DNA of 64,000 bases from Azorhizobium doebereinerae UFLA1-100 (GCF_000473085.1 NZ_AXBA01000012.1:118924-182923); one strand, 5' to 3'. Numbered from the stretch's first letter, positions 17,765-27,434 are shown. Translations and numbers: made by a program. The notes: generated by a model from the letters alone, not told the origin.

Positions 17765-18460
17765 ATGCGCCTGCTGGTGACGCGGCCGGAACCGGGCGGC
17801 GGGCAGACCGCCCGGCGCCTCGCCGCGCTCGGCCACCAGGTGCTCCAGGACGCGATGCTGCGCATCGCCGATACCGGCGCGGCGCTGCCCGAGGGGCCGT
17901 TCGACGCGCTCGCCTTCACCAGCGTCAACGGCGTGCGGGCGCTGGCCCGCCACCCGGCGCGCGCCGGGCTGGCCGGGGTTCCGGCCTTCGCCGTGGGCAG
18001 CCGCACCGCCGCCGCCGCGCGGGAGGCGGGCTTCGCGCCCGTCACCGACTGCGCGGGCGAGGTGTCCGCCCTCGGCGCGGCGCTGGCCGCCCTGCCGGCC
18101 GGCAGCCGGGTGCTGCACGCCGCCGGCGCCGAGCGGGCGGGCGACCTTTCCGGCGCGCTCCGCCCGCACGGCATCGGCGTGGTGCTCGCCGTGCTCTACC
18201 GCAGCCTGCCGGCGGAGGGCCTCGCCCCCGCCACCGTCGCCGCCCTGCGCGACGGCGCGCTGGACGGGGCGCTGCATTATTCGCCGCGCACGGTGGACGC
18301 GCTGCTGCACGGCGTTGCTGCCGCAGATGTGAGCGGACCCTTCCGTGCCCTCCGGCACTTCTGCCTGTCGCAGGCGGTGGCGGCGCCGCTCGTCGCGTTC
18401 GGCGCCCGAGCGGAGGTCGCGCCCGCGCCCGATGAGGACGCGCTCATGACTTTGCTGTAA
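17765..18460 (+). CDS. hemD: Uroporphyrinogen-III synthase
   Basis: Cyclises hydroxymethylbilane with inversion of ring D. The 231-residue protein opens MRLLVTRPEPGGGQTARRLAALGH, and has DALAFTSVNGVRALA and AVGSRTAAAAREAGF, as in HemD. Sequence conservation in this family is poor, so the assignment rests on these motifs plus position: it starts 3 bases after hemC and is followed by the mitofilin-like gene and hemY. Confidence 0.95.
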   Translation: MRLLVTRPEPGGGQTARRLAALGHQVLQDAMLRIADTGAALPEGPFDALAFTSVNGVRALARHPARAGLAGVPAFAVGSRTAAAAREAGFAPVTDCAGEVSALGAALAALPAGSRVLHAAGAERAGDLSGALRPHGIGVVLAVLYRSLPAEGLAPATVAALRDGALDGALHYSPRTVDALLHGVAAADVSGPFRALRHFCLSQAVAAPLVAFGARAEVAPAPDEDALMTLL

Positions 18461-18687
18461 GGCTGGAGAGCCGGATCGATCCGGAGGGACACCGCCCGCG
18501 TCCCCCCGCCCGGTCCCGCCCCTGCGCCGGTTGCCGGAGGGGCGGGCGCTGCGCTAATCCGGAACCGTTACGGTCCGACAGTCACGGCCGGAGGGGCGGC
18601 GAGGCCCATCCAACGGCCGCCCGAATCATAACGCAGGCATGGGCCCGAGGCGGCGCATGCCGCGACAGGATGTTGGCGAGGAGGCCC

Positions 18688-19935
18688 ATGGCGAGCGACG
18701 ATCCCACCTCCGACACGATCCGCGCGGCGCGCGGCGGGCAGCCCGCGCCGGATACCGCGCCGCCGGCCGCGGACGGCGAGGCCCCTGCCCCCGTGGACAC
18801 GGCCCCCACGGAGACGCCCCCCGTGGACACGGCGCCGGCGGACGCCGCCCTGCCCGACGCCGCCGCGGCCGCGCGCGCCGACACGGTGGTGGAGCCCGAC
18901 GCCTATGAGGCGCCCGACGTGGCCGAGCCCCTGGTGCTGGCGCAGCGGCCCTCCCCCTTCGTGCCGCTGATCGCCGGCGCGGTGGCGGGCGGCCTGGTCG
19001 CCGTCGCCGCCGCCTGGACCTTCACCCAATATGTCCCGCCGCCGGGGCAGAGCAGCGCCGCCGGGCAGGTGGCCGCGCTCGCCGCCGACATCTCCCGCGA
19101 CCGCGCGGTGGACGCCCAGCGCTTCGACAAGCTGGAAGCCATGCTGCGCCAGCAGGCGGCGCCGGATCTCCAGCCGATCACCGGCGGCCTCGCCCAAGTC
19201 CGCGACAGCGTTGCCCAGGTCCGCGACGGCCTCGCCCAGACCCGCGACGGCCTTGCCAAGGCCAATGCGGACATCGCCGCCTTGCGCAGCCAGCTCCAGG
19301 CCGGCGTGGACAGCGTCAAGGCCCAGGCCGGCGACGTCGGCCGCAAGGTGGACGAGACGCAGAAGCGCATCGAAGAGCTCAGCGCCTCCGCGCTCGCCCT
19401 CGACCGCGCGGCGGCGGCGGTGGCGGTGCTCGCCGTCCTGCGCGACGCCGTGCTGTCCGGCCGGCCGTTCGCCATGGAGCTGGACGCGGCGCGCGCCATC
19501 CTCGGCCCCAGCGCCGGCAGCTTCGACCCGTTCGTGGCGGCGGCCAATTCCGGCTACGCCCCGCCCGCCAAGCTCGCCGCCCGGCTGGCGGAAGACGGCG
19601 CCGCCGCGCTTTCCGCCGAGCCCGGCGCGCCGCGCGCGGACGGCCTCGTGAACCGGCTGATGTCCAGCGCCGAGAACCTCGTGCGCGTCACCCCGCCCGG
19701 CGGGACCGGCGCCGCCGCCAGTCCCGATGCCGCGGCCGCCCTGCAGAAGGCGGTGGCGGCGGTGCGGGCGGGCGACATGGACGCCGCGCTCGCCGCCCTG
19801 GCCACACTGCCGCCCGGCGCGCGCGAGAAGCTCCAGCCGCTCGTCGCCGAGATCGAAGGCCGCCGCGACGCGGCCAACGCCGCCGCCACGCTGTTCCAGC
19901 AGGCGCTCGCCGCCATTTCCGGGAAGGTGCCGTGA
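18688..19935 (+). CDS. Mitofilin-like inner-membrane protein (COG4223)
   Basis: A 415-residue protein from ATG 18688, which has GAGGAGG just upstream; an ATG at 18670 is also in frame. Layout: a Pro/Ala/Asp-rich cytoplasmic N-terminus (about 1-80, with repeated VDTAP/PTETPPVDTAP), one transmembrane segment (FVPLIAGAVAGGLVAVAAAW), a periplasmic coiled coil with LAQVRDS/LAQTRDG repeats, and a C-terminal mitofilin-like domain (AVAAVRAGDMDAALAALATLPPGA). Alphaproteobacterial proteins of this type share ancestry with mitochondrial Mic60 and sit in the hem cluster. It overlaps the hemY start by 4 bases. Confidence 0.88.
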   Translation: MASDDPTSDTIRAARGGQPAPDTAPPAADGEAPAPVDTAPTETPPVDTAPADAALPDAAAAARADTVVEPDAYEAPDVAEPLVLAQRPSPFVPLIAGAVAGGLVAVAAAWTFTQYVPPPGQSSAAGQVAALAADISRDRAVDAQRFDKLEAMLRQQAAPDLQPITGGLAQVRDSVAQVRDGLAQTRDGLAKANADIAALRSQLQAGVDSVKAQAGDVGRKVDETQKRIEELSASALALDRAAAAVAVLAVLRDAVLSGRPFAMELDAARAILGPSAGSFDPFVAAANSGYAPPAKLAARLAEDGAAALSAEPGAPRADGLVNRLMSSAENLVRVTPPGGTGAAASPDAAAALQKAVAAVRAGDMDAALAALATLPPGAREKLQPLVAEIEGRRDAANAAATLFQQALAAISGKVP

Positions 19936-21551
19936 TCCGCCTCGTCCTCCTCATCGTCGTCCTCGCCCTCATCGCCTTCGGCGCCTCCTGGCTGGCCGAC
20001 CGGCCGGGCGAGATGGTCATCGCCTGGCAAGGCTGGCGCATCGAGACCACGGTGCCCGTGGCGCTCGCGGCGCTCGCCGCCTTCAGCGTCGCGCTGCTGG
20101 TGGTCTGGCACCTGCTCTCCCTGCTGGTGCGCGCCCCAAGCCTGATCGCCGCCTTCTCCCGCCGCCGCAAGCGCGAGAAGGGCTGGGCCGCGGTGTCGCG
20201 CGGCCTCATCGCCATCGGCGCCGGCGACGTGGACGCCGCCCGCCGCGCCCGCGCCGACGCCCAGCGCCACCTGCCGCACGAGCCGCTGACCCGGCTGCTC
20301 GCCGCCCAGGCGGCCCAGTTCGCGGGCGACCAGGACGATGCCCTGCGCACCTTCCGCGCCATGCTGGACGTGCCGGACACCCGGCTCATCGGCCTGCGCG
20401 GCCTGCACATCGAGGCGCGCCGCTCCGGCGACATCGCCGCCTCGCGCGTGCTGGCCGAGGAAGCCGCCGGGCAGGCCCCCGCCCTCACCTGGGCGGCGGA
20501 CGCGGTGATCGAGGCGCGCTGCGCCGAGGGCGACTATGCCGGCGCCCGCGCGGTGCTTGAAAAGCAGATGGCCCATCGCGGCATCGACAAGCTGCAATAC
20601 CGCCGCCGCCGCGCCGTGCTGCTGGCCGCCGAAGCCCTGGCGCTGGAGGCGTCGGACCCGCCGGTGGCCCGTGAGCGGGCGGTGGAGGCGGTGCGCCTCG
20701 CCCCCACCCTGGTGCCGGCCGCCGCCGTGGCCGGGCGCCTGCTCGGCCTCAATGGCGACCTGCGCAAGGCCACCAAGATCGTCGAGACCGCCTATGCCGC
20801 CACCCCGCACCCGGAACTGGCGGAGGTCTGCGCCCATCTGCGGCCGGGCGACGCCGCGCTCGACCGGCTGAAGCGCATCCGCGCGCTGGCCGCCCGCGCG
20901 CCGGACCATCCGGAGAGCCTCATCGCGCTCGCTCACGCCACCATCGACGCGCACGAGTTCGCCGAGGCCCGCGCCTTGCTCCAGCGGGTGTCCGCCGAGC
21001 CGACCCAGCGCATCTGCCTGCTGATGGCCGAGCTGGAGGCCGCCGAGCACGAGGACGTGGGCAAGGCCCGCGAATGGGCCGCCCGGGCGCTGCGCGCCCC
21101 GCGCGATCCGGCCTGGATCGCCGACGGCCGGGTCTATGACGACTGGGGCCCGGTGTCCCCGGTCACCGGCAAGCTCGACGCCTTCACCTGGGCGGTGCCG
21201 CCCGGCGTCTCCGCCACCCCGGTGCTGGAGCACGAGGCCGAGCGCGTGCGCACCGCCATCGCCGCCATCCGCGAGAAGGAGGAGGCGCGCCGCGAGATCG
21301 CCCGCGCCGCCGAGCTGGAGCGCCTCGCCGCCGTGGACGCGGCGGCGCATGCGGAGGCGCTCGCCGCCCGCGCGGCGGCGGAAGCCGCCGCCCCGGCCGA
21401 TGGTCACGCAACCGTCGCACAAGCAACGGATGTCACCATGAAGGCCGATCCTGTCATCGCCTTGCCACCTCTCCCGGATGACCCGGGTCCGGATGTCGAA
21501 GCGGAACCCGCGGACGCCGCCCCGTCCCGAAAACGATTGTTCGGACTATGA
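19932..21551 (+). CDS. hemY: HemY N-terminal domain / TPR membrane protein
   Basis: Proteobacterial HemY (not protoporphyrinogen oxidase). The start is GTG 19932, overlapping the previous stop as GTGA. Two N-terminal transmembrane segments (IRLVLLIVVLALIAFGASWL and VALAALAAFSVALLVVWHLL) precede a long TPR-rich alpha-helical region. The end is an acidic, Pro-rich tail (LPPLPDDPGPDVEAEPADAA). The exact role in haem synthesis is not settled, although genetic location with hemCD is conserved. Its stop overlaps the next gene as ATGA. Confidence 0.93.
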   Translation: MIRLVLLIVVLALIAFGASWLADRPGEMVIAWQGWRIETTVPVALAALAAFSVALLVVWHLLSLLVRAPSLIAAFSRRRKREKGWAAVSRGLIAIGAGDVDAARRARADAQRHLPHEPLTRLLAAQAAQFAGDQDDALRTFRAMLDVPDTRLIGLRGLHIEARRSGDIAASRVLAEEAAGQAPALTWAADAVIEARCAEGDYAGARAVLEKQMAHRGIDKLQYRRRRAVLLAAEALALEASDPPVARERAVEAVRLAPTLVPAAAVAGRLLGLNGDLRKATKIVETAYAATPHPELAEVCAHLRPGDAALDRLKRIRALAARAPDHPESLIALAHATIDAHEFAEARALLQRVSAEPTQRICLLMAELEAAEHEDVGKAREWAARALRAPRDPAWIADGRVYDDWGPVSPVTGKLDAFTWAVPPGVSATPVLEHEAERVRTAIAAIREKEEARREIARAAELERLAAVDAAAHAEALAARAAAEAAAPADGHATVAQATDVTMKADPVIALPPLPDDPGPDVEAEPADAAPSRKRLFGL

Positions 21552-22387
21552 CCTCCCCGGCTCCGCGCGTCGGCTTCCCGCCGCGCCGTATCGTCTGCCT
21601 CACCGAAGAAACCGTGGAGACGCTTTATCTGCTGGGCCAGGAGGACCTGATCGTCGGCGTCTCCGGCTATGCGGTGCGCCCGGCGCGGGTGCGGCTGGAG
21701 AAGCCGCGCGTCTCCGGCTTCACCACCGCCGACCTGCCGAAGATCCTGTCGCTGAAGCCGGATTTGGTGCTCGCCTTCTCCGACCTCCAGGCCGGCATCG
21801 TCGCCGACCTGATGCGCGCCGGCTGCGCCGTGCATGCCTTCAACCAGCGCGACATCGCCGGCATCCTCACCATGATCCGCACCGTCGCCGCTTTGGTGGG
21901 CGTGCCGGAGAAGGGCAACGACCTGGCCGAGGTGCTGGCCGGGCGCCTGATCACCACCGGGGAACGCGCCCGTCGCCTGCCGCACCGGCCGCGGGTCTAT
22001 TTCGAGGAATGGGACGCGCCGATGATCTGCGGCATCGGCTGGGTGTCGGAACTGGTCACCCTGGCCGGTGGCGAGGACGTGTTCGCGCACAAGGCGCTGG
22101 GCAGCACCGCCACCGACCGCACCGTCACCCCCGAGGAGGTGATCGCGGCGGCCCCCGACCTGGTGATCGGCTCCTGGTGCGGCAAGCGCTTCAACCCCGC
22201 CGCCTTCGCCGCCCGCCCGGGCTTCTCCGCCCTTCCCGCCGTCCGGACGGGGGCGCTCACCGAGGTGCGCTCGCCGCTGATCCTCCAGCCCGGCCCCGCC
22301 GCCCTGACCGACGGGCTCGACGCCCTGGAACGGCTGATCCACGGCTGGGCCGAGGCCCGCAGCCACGCCGAGGCCGCCGCCAGCTAG
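21548..22387 (+). CDS. BtuF-like cobalamin/haem-type periplasmic-binding-fold protein lacking a signal peptide
   Basis: A 279-residue protein starting at ATG 21548 (ATGA overlap with hemY). The fold of class III binding proteins (COG0614) is clear: RIVCLTEETVETLYLLGQEDLIVGVSGYAV, LPKILSLKPDLVLAFSDLQ, RVYFEEWDAPMICGIGWVSELVTLAGGEDVF and EEVIAAAPDLVIGSWCGKRF. There is no signal peptide, so it is probably cytoplasmic, unlike transporter BtuF, and no permease is adjacent. Such proteins are usually annotated cobalamin-binding; the ligand is unproven. It ends with TAG exactly at the edge of repeat C. Confidence 0.87.
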   Translation: MTSPAPRVGFPPRRIVCLTEETVETLYLLGQEDLIVGVSGYAVRPARVRLEKPRVSGFTTADLPKILSLKPDLVLAFSDLQAGIVADLMRAGCAVHAFNQRDIAGILTMIRTVAALVGVPEKGNDLAEVLAGRLITTGERARRLPHRPRVYFEEWDAPMICGIGWVSELVTLAGGEDVFAHKALGSTATDRTVTPEEVIAAAPDLVIGSWCGKRFNPAAFAARPGFSALPAVRTGALTEVRSPLILQPGPAALTDGLDALERLIHGWAEARSHAEAAAS

Positions 22388-22500
22388 AGCGCGATCCGAT
22401 CAGAATGAGCCAATCTGATCGGGGAATCGCCCTCTAACACTTTGATAGAGAACGTTTTACCGCTCGAATGGCGATGCCATTTGAGCGGAACGTGCTCTAG
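22385..22500 (-). repeat. Double-hairpin repeat element, copy C
   Basis: An inverted copy of element A. Read on the minus strand it begins CTAGAGCACGTTCCGCTC, carries the core TCTATCAAAGTGTTAGAGGGC and ends GATCGCGCTCTAG. In hairpin 1 the T-A pair of copy A (CCGTTCAAATGG) is replaced by C-G (CCGCTCAAATGG opposite CCATTCGAGCGG), a compensatory change. Hairpin 2 has a perfect CCGATCAGA/TCTGATCGG stem. Confidence 0.9.
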
Positions 22501-22612
22501 GACAAGGCCCCCCGCGCCCGGCGCCGGGCGCGGCCGCGCATCCCGCCCGGCGGCGCCGCCGGGACGTGCTCCAGCCTTGTGGCGCCACGAACCGGGTGCT
22601 ATGGCGCCAGCC

Positions 22613-24418
22613 ATGACCGCGACCGCTCAGAAGAACATCCGCAATTTCTCCATCGTCGCCCATATCGACCATGGCAAGTCCACGCTCGCCGACCGGCTGA
22701 TCCAGCTCACCGGCGGCCTGAGCGAACGGGAAATGTCCGAGCAGGTGCTCGACAACATGGACATCGAGCGCGAGCGCGGCATCACCATCAAGGCCCAGAC
22801 CGTGCGCCTCTCCTACAAGGCGCTGGACGGCGAGACCTATACGCTCAACCTCATCGACACCCCCGGCCACGTGGACTTCGCCTATGAGGTGAGCCGCTCG
22901 CTGGCCGCCGTGGAAGGCTCGCTGCTGGTGGTGGACGCCTCCCAGGGGGTCGAGGCGCAGACCCTGGCCAATGTCTACCAGGCCATCGACAACAATCACG
23001 ACATCGTCCCGGTCCTCAACAAGATCGACCTGCCCGCCGCCGAGCCGGAGAAGGTGAAGGCGCAGATCGAGGACGTGATCGGCCTCGACGCCTCCAACGC
23101 CATCGGCATCTCGGCCAAGACCGGGCTGAACATCGACCAGGTACTGGAGGCCATCGTCACCCGCCTGCCCGCCCCCATGGGCGACCGCGACGCGCCGCTG
23201 AAGGCGCTGCTGGTGGACTCTTGGTACGACACCTATCTCGGCGTGGTGGTGCTGGTGCGCATCATCGACGGCGTGCTGAAGAAGAACATGCGCATCAAGA
23301 TGATGGGCTCGGGCGCCGTCTATGACGTGGACCGCGTCGGCGTGTTCACGCCCAAGCTGGTGGTGATGGACCATCTCGGCCCCGGCGAGATCGGCTTCCT
23401 CACCGGCTCCATCAAGGAAGTGGCGGACACCCGCGTCGGCGACACCATCACCGAGGAGAAGAAGCCCACCGCCGAGGCCCTGCCGGGCTTCAAGCCGGCC
23501 CAGCCGGTGGTGTTCTGCGGCCTGTTCCCGGTCGATGCGGCCGATTTCGAGGACCTGCGCGCCGCCATGGGCAAGCTGCGCCTCAACGACGCCAGCTTCT
23601 CGTTCGAGATGGAGACCTCGGCGGCGCTCGGCTTCGGCTTCCGCTGCGGGTTCTTAGGGTTGCTGCACCTGGAGATCATCCAGGAGCGGCTGGAGCGCGA
23701 GTTCAATCTCGACCTGATCGCCACCGCCCCCTCGGTCATCTACCAGATGGAGATGATCGACGGCTCGACCATCGACATGCACAATCCGGCCGACATGCCG
23801 GACGTGGTGAAGATCAAGGAGATCCGCGAGCCGTGGATCCGCGCCACCATCATGACGCCGGACGATTATCTCGGCTCGGTGCTGAAGCTCTGCCAGGACC
23901 GTCGCGGCAACCAGATCGAGCTGACCTATGTGGGCGCGCGCGCCATGGTCACCTATGACCTGCCGCTGAACGAGGTGGTGTTCGATTTCTACGACCGGCT
24001 GAAGTCCATCTCCAAGGGCTACGCCTCGTTCGACTACAACATCACCGACTATCGCGAGGGCGACCTGGTGAAGATGTCGATCCTGGTGAATGGCGAGCCG
24101 GTGGACGCGCTCTCGATGCTGGTGCACCGCACCCGCGCCGAGCATCGCGGCCGGGCCATGTGCGAGAAGCTGAAGGAGCTGATCCCGCAGCATCTGTTCA
24201 ACATCCCGATCCAGGCGGCGCTGGGCGCCAAGGTGATCGCGCGCGAGACCATCAAGGCCCTGCGCAAGGACGTGACGGCGAAGTGCTACGGCGGCGACGT
24301 CTCGCGCAAGCGCAAGCTTCTGGACAAGCAGAAGGAAGGCAAGAAGAAGATGCGCCAGTTCGGCAAGGTGGAGATCCCGCAGGAAGCCTTCATCGCCGCG
24401 CTGAAGATGGACGACTGA
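22613..24418 (+). CDS. lepA: Elongation factor 4 (LepA)
   Basis: Translational GTPase that acts on stalled or mistranslocated ribosomes and in 30S assembly. It has 601 residues from ATG 22613 ([21 protein letters not shown]); an ATG at 22601 is in frame, and the open frame extends back into repeat C without meaning. G motifs: [17 protein letters not shown] and NKIDLP. The LepA-specific C-terminal domain with [15 protein letters not shown] completes the family length. A bidirectional terminator follows at 24470-24495. Confidence 0.98.
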   Translation: MTATAQKNIRNFSIVAHIDHGKSTLADRLIQLTGGLSEREMSEQVLDNMDIERERGITIKAQTVRLSYKALDGETYTLNLIDTPGHVDFAYEVSRSLAAVEGSLLVVDASQGVEAQTLANVYQAIDNNHDIVPVLNKIDLPAAEPEKVKAQIEDVIGLDASNAIGISAKTGLNIDQVLEAIVTRLPAPMGDRDAPLKALLVDSWYDTYLGVVVLVRIIDGVLKKNMRIKMMGSGAVYDVDRVGVFTPKLVVMDHLGPGEIGFLTGSIKEVADTRVGDTITEEKKPTAEALPGFKPAQPVVFCGLFPVDAADFEDLRAAMGKLRLNDASFSFEMETSAALGFGFRCGFLGLLHLEIIQERLEREFNLDLIATAPSVIYQMEMIDGSTIDMHNPADMPDVVKIKEIREPWIRATIMTPDDYLGSVLKLCQDRRGNQIELTYVGARAMVTYDLPLNEVVFDFYDRLKSISKGYASFDYNITDYREGDLVKMSILVNGEPVDALSMLVHRTRAEHRGRAMCEKLKELIPQHLFNIPIQAALGAKVIARETIKALRKDVTAKCYGGDVSRKRKLLDKQKEGKKKMRQFGKVEIPQEAFIAALKMDD

Positions 24419-24469
24419 GGTCCGCGCCTGCCGCTCCGGCGCGGGCACCGCCGCCGCCCCCGAATGCCA

Positions 24470-24495
24470 AACGGCCCGGTCTCGTCCGGGCCGTT
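24470..24495. terminator. Bidirectional terminator between lepA and the DASS transporter
   Basis: AACGGCCCGG (24470-24479) pairs perfectly with CCGGGCCGTT (24486-24495), loop 6, between convergent genes. Confidence 0.75.
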
Positions 24496-24540
24496 CGCAT
24501 GTTCAGGCGGCGTGGAGAGGCGCGGCGGGCTGCGCCCCGC

Positions 24541-26046
24541 TCACCACAGGCCCAGCACCTTCCACCACAGATTGCCCAGCACCGCATAGACCAGCAGCTC
24601 GCCGACGCACATCACGAAGCCGACGCGCCACCATTCGCTGAGCGTGACGTAGCCGCTGCCGAAGATGATCGGCGAGGTGCCGGTGGCGTAGTGGGTCAGG
24701 GTCATCATGATGCTGGAGCCCGCCGTCATCATCAGCAGGAAGGGCACGTGATAGTCCGGCGGCACCAGTTGCAGGCCCACGGTGAGGAAGGCCAGCATCA
24801 TGGCGCTGATATGGGCCGTCGTGCTGGCGAAGAAATAGTGCGAGAAGACGAAGCACAGCACCAGCAGCGCCGCCGCCGGCTCCCACCCCATGCCCGAGGC
24901 CAGGATGCCGGTCTTCAGGAGGTTGGAGAACCAGGCGATGACGCCGGTCTTGTTCAGCTGCTCCGCCATCATCACCAGGGCGCCGAACCAGATCAGCGTG
25001 TCCCAGGCGCTCTTTTCCGACAGCACGTCGTCCCAGTTGATGGTGCCGGTGATGATGAGGATGAACAGGCCGAGGAAGGCGACCGCGGTCGGGTCGAGCT
25101 CGAAGGCGCGCCCGAAGATCATCGCCGGCACGTTGGCCCAGAGGATGAGCAGCAAAGCGAAGGTGCCGATCATCACCTTCTCGCCGCCGGCGAGGGGGCC
25201 CATGCGCTTGAGCTCGGCGCGCGCGTAATCGACCGCGCCGGGCGTGGACGTCACCTGCGGCGGCGAGAGGATGGCGATGGCCAGCGGCATCAGCAGCAGG
25301 CAGGCGAGGCCGGGCAGCAGCATGTACAGCGCCCAGTTGGTCCAGGTGAGGTGGAAGGTCTGGTTGGTGGCCCGCGCCACATAGTCCACCACCAGCGGAT
25401 TGGGCGCGGTGGCGGTGATGAACATGCCGGACGTGATCGGGTTGGCATGCATGTTCACCAGCGCCAGGTAGGTGCCCATCTTCTTCTCGGTGCCCTTGGC
25501 GGGCTCGGAGGCGAAGGCGCTGGCGATCGACTTCATGATGGGATGGACGATGCCGCCGCCGCGGGCCGTGTTGCTCGGCGTGAACGGCGCCAGCACCAGC
25601 TCGCAGACCGCGAGCCCGTAGCCGATGCCGATGGTGTTGCGGCCCAGCAGCGAGATGAAGATCAGGCCGATGCGGTTGCCGAGCCCGGTCTTCTTCAGGC
25701 CGCGCGAGATCAGGATCGCCACCACGATCAGCCAGATCAGCGGGTTGGACAGGCTGGCCAGGGCATCGGCCATGGCCGCCTTGGAGGAGGTCGCGGTGAC
25801 CTGCGACAAGGCGACGATGGTCATCGCCATCATGGCCATGACGCCGATGGGCATGACCTTGAGGATGATGGCGACGATGGTGGTGAGGAAGATGGCCACC
25901 AGCGCCCAGGACTTGGGCGTCAGGCCGGCGGGAACCGGAAGCAGCAGGAGCACGACGAGCACAACCGTCGTGATGATCGCGGGCTTGATCTGGAATGGGA
26001 CGACTTGGCGAAAATAATCCAGCATTCCTCTAAGGCGTCTCATCAT
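24541..26046 (-). CDS. DASS family (SLC13/CitT) anion:sodium symporter
   Basis: A 501-residue membrane protein with about 12 hydrophobic segments. Two adjacent ATGs (26046, 26043) begin it; the frame stays open further upstream without conservation. Family signatures are NPITSGMFITATAPNPLVV in the first half and TTAHISAMMLAF / YATGTSPIIFGSGYV in the second, corresponding to the twin Ser-Asn-Thr-type substrate and sodium sites. The motif set resembles plant/bacterial 2-oxoglutarate/malate translocators, so a C4- or C5-dicarboxylate is the likely substrate (inference). Convergent with lepA. Confidence 0.92.
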   Translation of the reverse strand: MMRRLRGMLDYFRQVVPFQIKPAIITTVVLVVLLLLPVPAGLTPKSWALVAIFLTTIVAIILKVMPIGVMAMMAMTIVALSQVTATSSKAAMADALASLSNPLIWLIVVAILISRGLKKTGLGNRIGLIFISLLGRNTIGIGYGLAVCELVLAPFTPSNTARGGGIVHPIMKSIASAFASEPAKGTEKKMGTYLALVNMHANPITSGMFITATAPNPLVVDYVARATNQTFHLTWTNWALYMLLPGLACLLLMPLAIAILSPPQVTSTPGAVDYARAELKRMGPLAGGEKVMIGTFALLLILWANVPAMIFGRAFELDPTAVAFLGLFILIITGTINWDDVLSEKSAWDTLIWFGALVMMAEQLNKTGVIAWFSNLLKTGILASGMGWEPAAALLVLCFVFSHYFFASTTAHISAMMLAFLTVGLQLVPPDYHVPFLLMMTAGSSIMMTLTHYATGTSPIIFGSGYVTLSEWWRVGFVMCVGELLVYAVLGNLWWKVLGLW

Positions 26047-26326
26047 CACGGCTACCCTGGCATACAGAACACGACACGTCGGCGCACGCACCGGCACAGG
26101 GCGTAACCTTCGCATCTTCCGGGGGCCGGGGGCCAGGACCTGGATCAATTTCCCCGGCCGGGATGATCCATTTCGGCGCCCGATCGTGACATGCGGCGCG
26201 CGGCGCCGGCCCGGCGCCCCCGCCTGCGGCCCCGCCGACGGCGGAGCGCGACCGGCTTTGCCATCCGGCCCCGCTTGAGGCAGGCTTCTCGCACCCGGCG
26301 CAGGCCGGGGCACGAAGGAGGCGTCC

Positions 26327-26509
26327 ATGGCCAAGTTCGAGATCTACAAGGACAAAGCCGGCGAGTTCCGGTTCCGCTTCAAGGCGTCCAACGGCGAGAC
26401 GCTGTTCGCCTCCGAGGGCTACAAGGCGAAGGCGTCCGCGCTCGCGGCCATCGAATCCATCAAGAAGAACGTGCCCGAGGCCAAGGTGGACGACCAGTCC
26501 GCCGGCTGA
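26327..26509 (+). CDS. YegP family (DUF1508) protein
   Basis: A 60-residue single-domain protein, MAKFEIYKDKAGEFRFRFKASNGETLFASEGY, then a helix AKASALAAIESIKKN. This matches one DUF1508/YegP repeat, a small alpha-beta domain of unknown function. A strong AAGGAGG ribosome-binding site is 7 bases upstream of the ATG. Confidence 0.92.
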   Translation: MAKFEIYKDKAGEFRFRFKASNGETLFASEGYKAKASALAAIESIKKNVPEAKVDDQSAG

Positions 26510-26675
26510 GCCGCCACGCTAGGCACGCCTGGCACGGCACGGCTTCGCAGGCGTGTCACCCGGCGATGCTACCTCTGGAACGCTTGGTGCCGGACGGCGC
26601 CGGGCGTAGCATTGCTGCGCGAACGGCCGGGGGCGGCGGCCGGCGCTCCGGACCGCTCCCGCCCGTGAGTTCGCC

Positions 26676-27389
26676 ATGTCCCACGGCTTCCTCCTACGCG
26701 CCCAGCATGCCGAAACCCATCTCGTCTCGCGCATCGGCTGGCTGCGCGCCGCCGTGCTCGGCGCCAATGACGGCATCGTCTCCACCGCCAGCCTGATCGT
26801 CGGCGTCGCCGCCGCCTCGGCGGGGCGCAACGAGATCCTGCTCGCCGGCCTCGCCGGCATGGTGGCGGGCGCCATGTCCATGGCGGCGGGCGAATATGTC
26901 TCGGTGTCCTCGCAGTCCGACACCGAGCATGCGGAGCTGGCCCGCGAGCGGCGCGAGCTGGCCGCCGATTTCCAGGGCGAGACCGGGGAGCTGGCCAGCA
27001 TCTACGAGGAGCGCGGCGTCGAGCCGGCGCTGGCCCGCCAGGTGGCGGAGCAGTTGATGCGCAAGGACGCGCTGGTGGCCCATGCCCGCGACGAGCTCGG
27101 CATTTCCGAGCTGACCACCGCCCGGCCGATCCAGGCGGCGATCGCCTCGGCGGCCTGCTTCACCATCGGCGCCGTCCTGCCGCTCATCCTGGCCATGCTC
27201 GCCCCCGCCACGCTGCGGGTGGGGCTGGTCTCCGGCGGCTCGCTGGTGTTCCTGGCCGCGCTCGGCGTGGTGGCGGCCAAGGCCGGCGGCGCGCCGGTGC
27301 TGAAGGCCACCTTGCGCGTCACCGTGTGGGGAGCGCTGGCCATGGCGGCCACCGCCGGCATCGGCGCCCTGTTCGGCGTCGCGGTCTGA
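26676..27389 (+). CDS. VIT1/CCC1 family transporter (Fe2+/Mn2+-type)
   Basis: A 237-residue membrane protein. The N-terminus SRIGWLRAAVLGANDGIVSTASLIVGVAAA and GMVAGAMSMAAGEYVSVSSQSDTE are the hallmark of the VIT1/CCC1 family. A cytosolic acidic linker (ARERRELAADFQGETGELASIYEERGV) and three C-terminal hydrophobic segments follow. Eukaryotic relatives move Fe2+ or Mn2+ into vacuoles; bacterial ones are thought to export or sequester these metals. Convergent with the chemoreceptor, with a terminator hairpin between. Confidence 0.92.
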   Translation: MSHGFLLRAQHAETHLVSRIGWLRAAVLGANDGIVSTASLIVGVAAASAGRNEILLAGLAGMVAGAMSMAAGEYVSVSSQSDTEHAELARERRELAADFQGETGELASIYEERGVEPALARQVAEQLMRKDALVAHARDELGISELTTARPIQAAIASAACFTIGAVLPLILAMLAPATLRVGLVSGGSLVFLAALGVVAAKAGGAPVLKATLRVTVWGALAMAATAGIGALFGVAV

Positions 27390-27412
27390 GCGGCCCTGCG
27401 GCGCAAACGCGA

Positions 27413-27434
27413 CGGGGCGCCCGAAGGCGCCCCG
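27413..27434. terminator. Bidirectional terminator hairpin
   Basis: CGGGGCGCC-CGAA-GGCGCCCCG, a perfect 9-bp stem with a tetraloop, between the convergent VIT1 and chemoreceptor genes. No clear U run follows. Confidence 0.65.

Noticed and set aside
16715-18358. 547-residue minus-strand open frame across hemC and hemD
   Set aside because: Antisense shadow; hemC and hemD on the plus strand carry all diagnostic motifs.
22442-22612. N-terminal extension of LepA reading out of repeat C
   Set aside because: The extra residues come from the repeat and a Pro/Ala-rich spacer; the conserved LepA start is ATG 22613.
24160-26106. 648-residue plus-strand open frame across the lepA end and the DASS transporter
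   Set aside because: Low-complexity HQ/GDG-rich shadow antisense to a membrane transporter with clear motifs.
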